Assembly (NCBI GenBank): GCA_963922205.1
Contig: CAWUHX010000065.1
Span: forward strand, 1,178,001-1,242,000
Direction: 5' to 3'
Source of the DNA: Romanomermis culicivorax
Taxonomy: Eukaryota; Nematoda; Enoplea; Mermithida; Mermithidae
Length of the DNA: 64,000 nucleotides
Made by a program: the position numbers and the translations under genes. The notes beneath the pieces were generated by a model that saw only the letters and a program-made list of their open reading frames with translations, had not been told where the DNA came from and ran no database searches. Below are positions 22,465 to 34,068 of this stretch, piece after piece. Position 1 is the first letter of the stretch, and each line of letters begins with the position of its first letter.

Positions 22465-24989
22465 TTTGACGGGATTCTAAAATTCTAATAATATCGTTGA
22501 CGCCTGCTATAAATTAAAGTTGATCCAGATCTGCAACAGTAAAAAATATCAACAACACATTAATAATGATACATCCTGCCGTAAGCAAAACAGGTAGCTA
22601 CGGAATAAACGGAGTGTATAAGAATGAAAAACTAGAATGTGTTTAGAATGGCAATGCTGATGCTTCACTCTAACATTATACTATAGGTTACTATAGAGAA
22701 ACGCGAAGCCCTATACGAAAATAGAATGTATTCCTATGGACAACGTATCGTTTTTGGACTTTTTCTACGAAATGTGCTTTCTTCTACGTTTCGCAGGAGA
22801 AGTTTGAGAAAGAAAAGTTCGTTTTAGAATAGAGTCAGGAAGAAACCAAGTTTACCACCAGCCGAAGACTATACCTTTTTGCACGAATGTTTGACGATGA
22901 AGTTGTAGATGGAAAGAATGACGCCCAACAAAAATTTATCCGGTTTTGTACAGAGTGCGCCGCGGTTCCAAATGCCATAGTTATATTATTGAACGTACAA
23001 TAAAATTTTGGTTGCCAAGATACAATCCGGTGTGTATTGGTAGCTTTTGTATTTTTGCGTCATTATTATTGTTCAAAAAATTGATTCGCAAATACTTTTA
23101 ATGTTGAAAAATGCAGGTGTTCAAAAAACTCTGAATAATCATTTGTCGAAAAGATAGATAAGAAAAAGCACCAACAAGAAAATTCTGACGAGAAAAAAGC
23201 AAAATAGAGTAATGTTGCACAGCAAAATGGAGTAATGTTGCATTGACCGTTTTCCTGTGGGACTTGTTGGTAGACAATGGAAAATTTGCCTATGCATGAT
23301 CATCAAGAACCCTGTATCATGAAGGAAAAATTTATTGATTAGAGTCAGCGAGCCTTCCATAATATTGAATAAAACTATGGCTGCGACCTCGCTGCATCGA
23401 TCGGTGTATCATAATCGACCTCTAATAGTTTCTGGAATATATTTCGTCGAAGTTTCAATGTCTATTGCTCCTTAGCAACGTAAAGTCAGTCTTTCGTCAC
23501 CATGAAGTACGTTCTATATTAGCTGATTCTAACGACTATAGTCAATTCATTTTCAAATGAGCCGTGAAATCTAAAATGACTGATATGACTAACTGATATG
23601 ACTAACTAAAAAAATGACTCACTGATACAGTCATTTCGAGAAAAAGGTGTCCGTGTATACGCACGTTCTTTATTATGTGCATGAACATCATTCTGCGCTC
23701 CGATAGTCATTTGCAAAAATAACTATAGTCACATATTTATATTTTTGGTGATTTCTTAGATTAGGTATAGGTATTTTACACTTTTACGCAAATTTCTACG
23801 TAAAGAAGACAAACAGGGAGAGACGTCAGTGTAACATACTTCATTTGATGTGAACTATCAAATGAACTATGGCATGCTCAGTTTCAGAAATTGTAGTCAG
23901 ATACGTTCCCTCGTTAGTCATGTTCACTATTGAAGTGACCCACGCACATGACGAAAATCCTGCGGGAAGTTTGAGAAGAAATTTTCGCAGTTTTCTATAT
24001 ATAGTAGATATAACTTCGATGGGAATATCAGTGAATGGAGAAAATTTCTATCAATAATTTCAGCAACTCATAAGATTGACGACGATCTTTTGCGTTTGAT
24101 ACGCAGCAAAAAAAGAAATAGAGAAATTAAATGAATGCCAGATTAACCCTCGAATGCACTGTCGCGACCTACGCGTCAATCCCGTCTTGATGAACTATAG
24201 ATATTTTCTTGAAATTAGCTTTCTGAAATTTACAAAATGACACACATATATTCTGAGCGAAAATTTCTTTCATATTTGCAACAAAAAATAACAAGAACAG
24301 CCAATTGTCACAATATTTTCCGGCGCATTGTGCCAAATACTCCTTTAGTATTCCTTCAGTAGTATTGAAATTTGTATAATTAAAATCATTGGAGCATCAA
24401 AAAAATATTAAAAATTTCAGAAAGCTGCAAGTATTCCTGGAAACAATGCCTTTGCCAATCAATCTCATTCACGACCGTAGCTCAAAAACTGTTATGTTTA
24501 TTTTGGTCAAAATTTCCGTCATTGTTAAAATTAAGCGACGAAAACTGGAGATAACATATTTTTTCTCGTGTTGAACGTGAAGAAGCGTTACGGATCGAGC
24601 AGCACGTTAACCAAGACAAAGAACTTACCACAATTTTTTTTTGATGCAGTATGTAGTTTGCATAAACTAAACAGATTTGACGTCCCCTAAAAGCTCAAAA
24701 AACAAGTAGGATGATAGGCAAAAAGCATAGAAACTTTCTTTTTACTGAATAAAAGAACATTTTCATTTGAAAGGATAAATTTCTGAAATTGTCTCATAGG
24801 AAATACAGGAATGAAACCTCAAAAGACTATCCGAAATGATTGACTTTGCTTATAATCCTTTCAACGCTCATTGTATCTTTTTACTGTAAATGTTAAATAC
24901 TCCTAGACAAAAAAGATCAATACAGCATAGAGCTGCAGCTACTCAGAATCTTTCTATACTTCATTTGCTTATGTAGAGACAACAACAAG
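22465..24989. other. Intergenic stretch, Pmp3 to unknown gene
   Basis: No supported gene. Contains a fragment of the MITE family with the ggctgcgacctcgctgcatcgatc end (about 23370-23405). Otherwise featureless AT-rich DNA. Confidence 0.45.
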
Positions 24990-25543
24990 ATGAGTGGGGT
25001 TAATTTGGTGAGCAACTTTGACGGATTGAAAAGCTCTGTAGAGAAGAAATCTGATTTTTTTGGGATAGGGACGGAAATCAAACAAACATGTTTATCAACT
25101 TTTGATTTGGATGGAACTGTCGACGCCTCTAAGACCATTACCAAGTTATCGATTGTAAAAACTATCAGTCGGTGTGTTTATGCTGATGGGCAATTTTTTT
25201 CCATTACATGTAACAAGCATTACCATTTCCCGAGTTGAACTTGTGCCAAAAGAAAATCTTTTGATGCCGGCAACATTTATCTCAAACTTCATCCAAGATT
25301 ATGGAAGTGCTTATCCACTGATGCAGTGCTTATCCACTGATGCAAGTGCTATATCATATTGCAGCAAATCAGCGGAGAAATTACAGACTTGTACTGTGGT
25401 CAATGAAAAAAATTTTCTCGCCCACGAACATAGAACCTGACAAACTGATAATTTTCTTCGATAATATTACTCAAAATAGTGCTAAAGTTGACAAAGAAGA
25501 AAACATAGAAGGATGTGAAGGTTTGACGTCACTTAATGAATAA
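24990..25543 (+). pseudogene. Unrecognised two-exon gene, frameshifted by a 19-bp tandem duplication
   Basis: ATG at 24990 opens a 60-codon frame (begins MSGVNLVSNFDG). A short intron 25172-25217 (gtgtgt...aacaag) keeps phase into a second frame containing PKENLLMPATFISNF. That frame is interrupted at 25306-25343, where agtgcttatccactgatgc is present twice in exact tandem. The extra 19 bases shift the frame, which would otherwise continue to a stop at 25541-25543 through IEPDKLIIFFDNITQ. I do not recognise the family. The intron lacks a pyrimidine-rich acceptor, so the model is tentative. Either a recent break, or an alternative ending at the TGA near 25440. Confidence 0.35.
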
Positions 25544-26019
25544 ATTGCTACATTACTGTAGCGAACAATATTTAGTAACATATCGGATATCAAGCTTTTT
25601 TTCTTTCTGCTTTCGTATTTTTTACCGTTAGATCTCTTTTAATACGAGCAGTGATGAATCATAATGAAGATGATGTCCAAATGTTTGTTGTTGCATGCAT
25701 GTTGTAGACATTCTTTACTGTAGCTAAATTGCAGAATCGATCAATTTCGTATCCACCCCACCTCTATCTTTTTCACTTCGCTCGATAACATTGATTTTTT
25801 TTCAGGTTACTTACCCCTCTATTTAGCTAGCAGTCTATGTAAATTTCAAAACAACACATATTCATTGATTTTGACGAACACGTGCTGTGAATTTTTGGCT
25901 TCTTCTATTGCACTGCGCAACACAAAATTTCACTTTCATTTTTAAGAAGGCACATATTGTTCACATTTGCCGTGTCGCGTTCGTTTTTTATAATTTAATT
26001 GAATTATAAAAAGTGTACG

Positions 26020-29000
26020 ATGAAAAACGACGAAATCGATATTTCTCCTGTTTGTCCGTCGTCGACGAATCTGTTATGCTCCTCGCCTTTGCCCGTCGCT
26101 ACTTCAAAAAATTTTGCCGTTGTTGGCTCCATTACCGACGCCGAAAAAAGTGATTCACTATTTTGTTTGATTGTTGCTATCTATTTTCCTATAGAACAAC
26201 ACGCCGGTATTGTATTTTTCAGAAAGTCAAGAAAAAGTATCGAAAAAATTTGTGCACGAAAATCGATCGAAATTGATTCAAGAGCGTATGGAATTAGAAA
26301 AGCAGAGGTTAGTTTGCAACATAAAAAATATTACGAGCCTTCTGGTGTAAACTTTATGGCTCTAGAGTAAGGTAAGGCCGGGGCAAGCCTTTTTATCCGG
26401 ACCTGTGTTTAGGCATGAAAATTACACCGACCGGATCGTGAGCCTGATCTTCATATCACTATATTCGTCAATTATCAATTATAAATGAAATGATATCAAT
26501 TGTGTAAAATTCGTCAGCATGTATAATCAGGTTTATTTTGAACAAACAACCGAATATGCAGTCTGGTCTATAAATGCTTGCGAGTAACAAAGTTGAGAAG
26601 GAATTACTTCGACAATTCCAACATCAAATGTTTATCAGTAGGTAGCTGCTTTAGTAATCAAAACTAAATCACAACGATTCCGTTATTTAAGTCTATTACT
26701 ACCAAAGTGACTCTAGATATATCCACGCCCATTAGTGTGCCCTAACTGGCTACCTATCCCCATCTGTAAGATGACTGAGGCGAAAGGCATCGATGAATTT
26801 TTAACTTTATTAAGTTTTGCCTTTACATGCTTGACCCATTTTTTTTAGAGTAAAGTAGTGGGCATAACTTTTTATGCTGTTCAAACACAAAATTGTAAAT
26901 TATTTGAAGAGAGGTATTAACGCCATTTTTGCCATTTGACATTAGATTTGAATCTGAAGTAAATTTGCAATTTTCATTCTTAGTTTTAACAGCATTTTTT
27001 GTGGTTTTAATCAAGCCTGTTTTTCTTTTATAGTTTGCATGGCATACTCGTGCTATAGCCAACGAAATTTTTAGCTAATGAGTATCCAAATCGAAAAATC
27101 ACCAATTTTCGATGGATTATTCTCACATTTGAAGAAATAATTTGGAACTAGTTTCATAAAAAAAGATGGAAAATACTCAGTGAAGAGACTTGTAACTGAG
27201 TGTGATCATTTTCATCTTTTTTTATCGATCAGTGCTCCAAATCTTCAATTTTATAATTTCCAGGCTATTTTTAGAAAATACAGTTGCCGTGGATTTTCGG
27301 CATCCCCGGCTTTCCTATTAGACCGGCAGTTCCCCACTCTATTTCTTCGCCAAATTGATTTTTTTTGCCGAAAAAATCTTTGAAAATGCGAAGAAAATTT
27401 GGGGTGTTCGATGTCAAAAAGATTCATCGTGGTTCATTTTTAGAAAGTCTGTCGCATCTCTATTTTTTCATCAGGAATATATTGTTCGTAATTTTTACGA
27501 AAATTAAGATTTTCATTTTCGATGATTAAATTTTTCCGCTGGCTTTGAAGATTCTCAAATTCTACGTTGTGAACTAAGAAATTACATTGTGAACTAAGAA
27601 ATTAAATCTTTAACATTGGAATGGGTGTTGAAACATTTAGAGAATCAAAAGTCGAAAATTTTTGCGGCGCTCCGCACGGGTAAAAAGGATTAATAAATTA
27701 CATGCCATAGTCTTTCCTTAACCTCTGGATGACCACAATGTTAGTGGTTGAATTTTTTGACTATCTAGCTTTTATATGCTTCAGATCGTTTGAGTGAGTA
27801 TCATTAATTTTGGCGTTTCCTTGTTATAATCTGACATATGACTGTTGAACTTGGGTTTTCCTTCACTTCTTGGGCCTAAATCTCGTTAAAGTTTCAAGTT
27901 ACTTAGACTTTTAAACGAAATCAAAATGTCCGAAGAAAAAGCCGAAAAGAAAAGACGTTTGCTCGACGAAGAACGTTCTCGCCGATCGTCGGCGTTGCGA
28001 GAACGCGAGCAGCAGCGCATAGCGTCGGCCGCCGAACGCCGGCGTCAATTGGAACAAGAAAAATTGGCGGCGAAGAAAATCGCAGCGAACGACTTATCGA
28101 CAGTGACCGGGGCGCCGCCTTCGACGGCTAGAAAACCTTCGGCCAATTTGATGTCGACGTCAATGATCGTTACGCCTTTTACGCCGCGTTTTTCGGCGAA
28201 AACATCTCACGACCAAAAACCTGGCGGGTAAAATTTATCGTAAAAATTATTAAAATAATTTTTAAACAGTGTTCTTAATCAAGTGCGGATTTAGGGGGAC
28301 GGGGGGGGGGGGGGCGGCCGCCTCTCCGAAACTTTTGAAATACGATTTTTTTCTGTATATCTATTGGCAAATTTGAAAAAAATTTTCAATTTTTTTTTGA
28401 AAAATACTTAATTTTGAGCACCGCCCCCCGAAAAAAATTTCTGGATCCGCCACTGTTCTTAATATGAATCATTCAAAAAATTCCCATTTTCTCAAATTTT
28501 AAATTTTAACTCTGATTCCAGGTTTGCTTTTGGTAGTTCGACGCCTCGCGGTTTGACTTTCTTGGCCAACGGCCAGTTGAAGTCGAAAATGTCCGTCGAC
28601 AATTTGAATGTTTCGTCGACGACTCAAACGGCGTCAGCGGCTGCCGTTGTTGCGAAAGTTTCCTCGCCAGGGCATCGTCAAACGAAAAGTTCCCGGAATC
28701 GCGATTCTATGGTAGCGTCGATGTACGTAGCTCCGGCTAAAAATCCGCCGTCACGTAGATCCGTTTTGACGGCTAAAGAATCCGTTAACAATGTGGAAAG
28801 TGGTACGATGTTCGTCTATAATTTTTGGAGTCTAAATCCACATAATGTTTTCCTGGAATTCTAGAAATTTTTTCAAAAAAGTATACTTAAATTTTCCGTG
28901 TTCCTATTTGCATAAACTTTTTTCGTTATAAAGTAAGTGTTTCCTTTTGTTTTTTAAATATGCGAATTGAATTTTAGCATCGAAGAACTCGACGCATAAG

Positions 29001-32000
29001 CTATCCCGTCCATCAACTACGGCCAATACAAAATCAATGAAAAGTGAGCGAAGCTTAACTTTTGTTAGACTGTATTATGTTTGATTTTCCAATTTTCAGG
29101 TCCGAAATCGAGTCAACAGTTGAAGGTCGACGATGGATCATCAAAAGTTGTAAATTCTGAAAATTCCACTGGAATTACTGAAAAGTCGACGATAATCGAT
29201 GCAAATTTTTCGCCACATACTTCTAAAGTTGGAAATTTATCATGTGAGATTGATATCAATCTCCTCGATGCAAAAGTTGAAATTGGCGAAAGTTTGCAAT
29301 CGACAGAAACCGCGCCGGATAATAACGAAATGTTGCAATTAAAATCGTCAGATTCTGCCGGTAAATTGATTGAAAATGATAACGGCGCTTCGTCTAAAAA
29401 GTCGGCCGTCATGACGGAAGACGAAGCTCGACAAGCGTTAGCCGAGCGAAGGAGATTAGCTAGAGAGCAAGCGGAACGAGAAAAAGAATCGGAAAGGCAA
29501 CGTTTAGAGGCTGAGAAGTAGGAAGTCCTTACACAGTTGTGTGAAAATGAAGGCTTTTTGGAGTGTCGTTTTTGAGAAGTTTAAAGGAAAGAGGAGGTGC
29601 TTCTGTGAAAGAATTGAAGTTATTCGTTCAGGTTTTTCTCGAGTTTTATGGTTTCAGGTTTGGTTTTACAATTTGCCAGTTCATGTTTTCGGTTTTACTC
29701 ATTTAAAAATTAAAAACGCAAATAACCAAATCGAATTTTTCGTGCGAGAATTGGAGAGTTAGACTCTATGCTTGACTCAATATGAAATCTCGTTCTAAGA
29801 AATGTTCAGTCAAGAAGTCCCTCATTTGTGCGTCTAAAGGTACAATACCTGTAGAGAGCCCAGAATCAATGAATGATTCTCCATTGTATCAGGATGAGAG
29901 CACTAACTTTTAAGAACTGCTATTGGTCATTTTTTTGAGAGTGCGTGGTCAGTTTGAAATAAATATGTTTACCGTGTCCACAGGTTTGAAAATGTAGTTA
30001 CTGCATCTTGATGTGTGAAAGAGGTAGAACTGACAGCTGTACAGAATCACTGGTTTTTGTAGCAAAGATTGTTGGCTCCATACGAAGATTTCTGTTGTAT
30101 CTTTCTAGACATTTTGTCGAGATAACAGTTTTCTTGCGCTTAGCACAGGAGTCTAATGTTGTAATTCTTGGGATTAATCAATCCATCGTTTTCTCCCACA
30201 TTGTGCTTCTTTTGGATGTTGATTATTCGACGCACCAAAAACAATTTTGCTGCGTTTTATAAGGTGAACATGTGGCCAAACTGTATCAAGGAAGTCACGG
30301 AAATGTATCCCTCCATGACCTAACACAGCGAGTAAAAAAAGTTCCTCATGCCGGCTTGGGAAAAGTACTAACCGCACCATATACGATTTTACTCCTACGT
30401 AAATTTTCAACCTTGGGGACGTCTGGCTTGATTCAAATTTGGATCTACCTTGTTACTTTATGGAAATTTAAAGTTGGAAACTTTCACCTATTCGTCTTTA
30501 AAGCGAAATACAGAGGAGGGAGGTTGGAATCAATGAGTCTCTGATTCAGGATGAAAACGTGAACTTTTTTGAGAAAGGTTTGATTAAAAATGTGGATTCA
30601 CTCTGTTGACTTTCGCTTTTCTAGGGCCGCTGAAGAAGCCGAATTTAAGCGTCAAGAAGAAGAAGAATTGCGATTGTTGCGGGAAGCTCAACAAGCCGAA
30701 GTGGAACGTTTACGCGAAGCGCATGAAAAACAAAAAGTAAAAATGGAGGAAGAGCAATTGGAGAAGCAAAGAGTCGAAATGGAAAAAATAAAAGTGAAAA
30801 TAAACAGTTATATGAATGAGAGGGGAAGCCGAATTTCTCATACGATTTTTAATTTTTAGTCGATCGAAATTGATCGAAAAAACAAAGAATTAGCTGAAAA
30901 ACAGGAAAAAGAACGCGAAGAGAAAATGAAGCAAGATGAATTGGATCGTTTAGAACGTAAAAAGGTTAGTCTTCGACGACTGTTATTTGCTTTTTGGACA
31001 TGTCACTAGGTTAATTCTTCACAAATTTCATTTTGACGTTATGTATCAAATTTCGTATTTATTCATCATATTTTGCAAGTTTCTTCTTAAATTGGAAAAT
31101 TTTCGTGGCAAAAACTAGACTTGTTAGTTTTGAAACTGCCATCAATAAAAATTTTCGATAAATTTCCCGGTTTTTTGCTCACATAGAAATTGGACGAAAT
31201 TCGACGCCGAACTCGAATAAACCAAACACCGTCTTATAATTCATTATCTTCGTCTGTAGCGCCACTGACGAACGGCGATGAAGTTGTTGTTAGTAGTCAC
31301 GATAATGTCAATAATAATAATAATAATAACAACAATGGTATAGAAAATCGAAGTAATATCGCCGTTCATCAATCTGATTCGATAATAAATGGCGAAAAAT
31401 TGAATTCATCGACGTCGATGAACATCGAGGCGGATAATTTAGCCTTGCACGACGATATCGTGAATGCGAATCAGTCAGTTAATATTGAAGGATTCTCTAA
31501 CGCAGAAAAGTAAGATTTTTAAATTATGAGAATTTGAAATTTTTGAAAAAAGCTCGAGAAATCGTTTTTAGGATGAATTTAATTTCAAAAAAATGATTTA
31601 GTTCATTGGGACATCATCCGTTATTCTTTTGAATTATCGATTCACAGAATCGGAGCTTTGAATCGATTTTCTAGAAGTTTTTTTTTCGAATTCTCGAAGA
31701 TCTGAAGAATTCAGAAACTTTCAATCAGTTCTGAAAATGAATAAATTTTTGCTGAAGCGAAAGTATTCTTCCTAAAAAGTTTCGTATCTTCTCGAACAAA
31801 AGTCCGCCAGAAATCTAAAAACAAAAAATGTACATAATTGAACATAAACATAAAAAGTAAGGAAACATCAAACTGTTTTTTGGGAAAATTTTCTTTTAAT
31901 GATGACTTTTCTTTTTTAGCGTTGATTTTTCCACATTTTTCGAAAAAGTTCAATCGTTTACACCGTAGATTTCTTTTTATGCAATATTTTTTTCCTACAG

Positions 32001-32289
32001 TGTGATAAAAGTTACGACTAATCGCGACCACGTTACCCAGAAGGATAATTGTTGTTCCCCTTCTTCAACCGATGATGAAGAGGATATTTTACGACAAAAG
32101 TTTGACAATACGAATTTGTCGCAAAATTCTACTACAGCCACGTCGGAGACGGATAGAAAAGACGCTAATTTAAATGATATAGTTACCGGCCTTAATAATG
32201 TAACTTTGCAACAACGTCAAAACGACCAACTCAAAAAAGAATCTTACTTAGCCGACGATTCGCCCAATCAAACGCTCATTGAATTTTGA
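26020..32289 (+). CDS. MAP7/ensconsin-family microtubule-associated protein
   Basis: MAP7 proteins bind microtubules and recruit or activate kinesin-1. Exons: 26020-26149, 26223-26307, 27907-28227, 28522-28802, 28978-29043, 29100-29517, 30625-30793, 30860-30964, 31187-31509, 32001-32289. All GT-AG with consistent phases; 728 aa. Residues about 50-145 form a charged helix (ELEKQR, then KKRRLLDEERSRRSSALRE), the MAP7 microtubule-binding type. A Ser/Thr/Lys-rich linker follows with FAFGSSTPRG. The C-terminal helix starts DEARQALAERRRLAREQAER and ends LERKKLDEIRRRTRINQ, the diagnostic MAP7-family block (kinesin-binding part). An Asn-rich, acidic tail closes the protein. An internal ATG at 27926 would give a 650-aa form; the two upstream exons join in frame and extend the first helix, so I prefer the start at 26020. 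A hAT-like element lies in intron 3. Confidence 0.87.
28280..28455. mobile_element. Non-autonomous hAT-like element, 176 bp, with perfect 8-bp TSD
   Basis: Left end caagtgcggatttaggggg runs into a long G-tract; right end ctggatccgccactg. Target duplication ttcttaat at 28272-28279 and 28456-28463, exact. Lies in intron 3 of the MAP7-like gene. An 8-bp duplication and CAGTGGCGGAT-type ends are typical of hAT MITEs. No coding content. Confidence 0.85.
29518..30624. other. Large intron 6 of the MAP7-like gene
   Basis: About 1.1 kb. Open frames here lack the composition of the flanking exons and conserved helix pattern. No transposon ends recognised. Confidence 0.4.
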
Positions 32290-34068
32290 CCCGTGTAAGA
32301 ATAAAAAATGTGGTGCATTGTTCGAAAATGTGATTGCCTCGCGTGTTAACTCCAAAGATTATCGCGCAGTATTGTTGTAAACTGCGATAATTTTCTAAAA
32401 TGCTGTGTAAAGCGCTTTTCGCGTCATCGTCGTAAGCCCGTTTTGATTGAAATTTCATAGAATTTAAAGAATCGCTTTTGATATTAAGTTTATAATATCA
32501 TTTTTTATTGATGTATTTTTCCAACTTTTTAGTATAAGTTTTTCATGCCTGAAACACGTTTGTTTTTTCGCCGAGTTTCGCTAGTAAAACACGTCTGTTT
32601 TCGTTTTGATTATTTTTCTGACATATACCGTTGTTTGGAATAATAAATATTTTTTACTTTCACGCTTGTGGCCGAAAAGTATAAGTCTATCGGAAGACTA
32701 ATTATTTCGAATTAGTCTTGTATGAGCGACGTGGGATTCGTCAAGCATCATCGACCAATGTTCTGGATGAATACTCTTTGATTTTGACTGCCAGAGAGTG
32801 AATTTCGAACGCAAAAGTCCGAGTCTAGCGCTTATGTAGCAAGCGGGTTGCTTGAGTCGTAACCTCGGACAGAAACACTTTTTCCAAATGGATGTTGCAA
32901 ACTAATATAAAATGAATGTGATTTTAAAATTAGTCAGTACTCTTTGAAGACTTGAAAATTTCATGTGAAAATATTGAAAATTATCAGGAAAAAAGTTCAA
33001 TTTTTTGTTGGAACTGAAGGAGCATCAACTTTGAGTTCTTGGCCCTTCTTAAAAAATTAGATCTTACCTAACCCACCCAAATTTTCTATGTTGTAACATG
33101 TATGGTTGCAACCGTTAAATGTGAAAAGAAATTAAAAATATAGGTAAATTTGAACATTGTTCACAACTGAAATAGAAAATCTACACTCGGTAGCCCAATT
33201 GCGCCCTTTTATGGTTTCTTCGAAGCAAGTCCTAAAAAAAGTTGGAGTACTTTGGAACACATAATGTTGAAGAGTACAACTTCAAGTTTCTAATTTTGAG
33301 TTTTTCATGTATATCAAGTTCAATTTTTCTATTATCAGAATTTGATCAATTATCACATATCAGAAAATTATGAACTTCGTCAACCAAAAAAGGTGATTTC
33401 TTAGGAAGTTGGATTTTTTCAATCAAATCAGAATCAACGTCATAATACGAAATTTTAAATTCATTGTAATTGATTTTTCCAAATGAAAAAAATAGTTTTC
33501 CGTTTCCTCTGGAAATTTTTGACTGTTGTGAGAAGAAGTTCTTGAAGAAAATCACGGCGTGTGGCATGCGTCTCGACTTTAATCATCAGCCTGTTTTTTT
33601 AGATTTGCTTTTTGACCTACAGTACGACAAAATATTAAGTTTTTAAAGTTTCTTCTCTATTTGAATAAATATTTTTAAAATCAAATCAAGAAGTCGCAAG
33701 TTAAATTTGACCGTAACAATGGAAAAAATTATAGGAAGCTCAACACGCAAACTATCCCCATAAATCTATCAAAAATCAAAACAGAAAAATTTTAACAGAA
33801 TTTTTGAATTCGTAATAACGAGACCGACCGATTGGTGCCTAATGTACCGGACTTCGAATTAGAACTTTTTGGTTGTCTGAGACAAGGTGTCTGAAAGCTT
33901 AAACTCAAAACGAATTAATGAAGAATATCAAAAAATTCATCTACTTTGAAGCTTCATCATGTTGTTTCTGTATTTCTGCTAAAATGAATGCGGAAAATAC
34001 AAATTCATTGTTTTCACATGAGAATTTAACCTCAATCCCGCTTAGAAGTCAAGTTTTTCATTTCAGAT
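32290..34068. other. Intergenic stretch, MAP7-like to EXOSC7
   Basis: A likely MAP7-like poly(A) signal AATAAA lies near 32642. A hairpin (agactaattatttcgaattagtct, near 32695) follows. The remainder is AT-rich with no supported gene. Confidence 0.45.
34060..34068 (+). promoter_or_regulatory. Putative spliced-leader acceptor at EXOSC7 start
   Basis: The sequence tttttcatttcag ends two bases before the EXOSC7 ATG (34069). An acceptor with no exon before it and an essentially absent leader is what nematode spliced-leader trans-splicing sites look like. A non-coding upstream exon would be the alternative. Confidence 0.5.
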
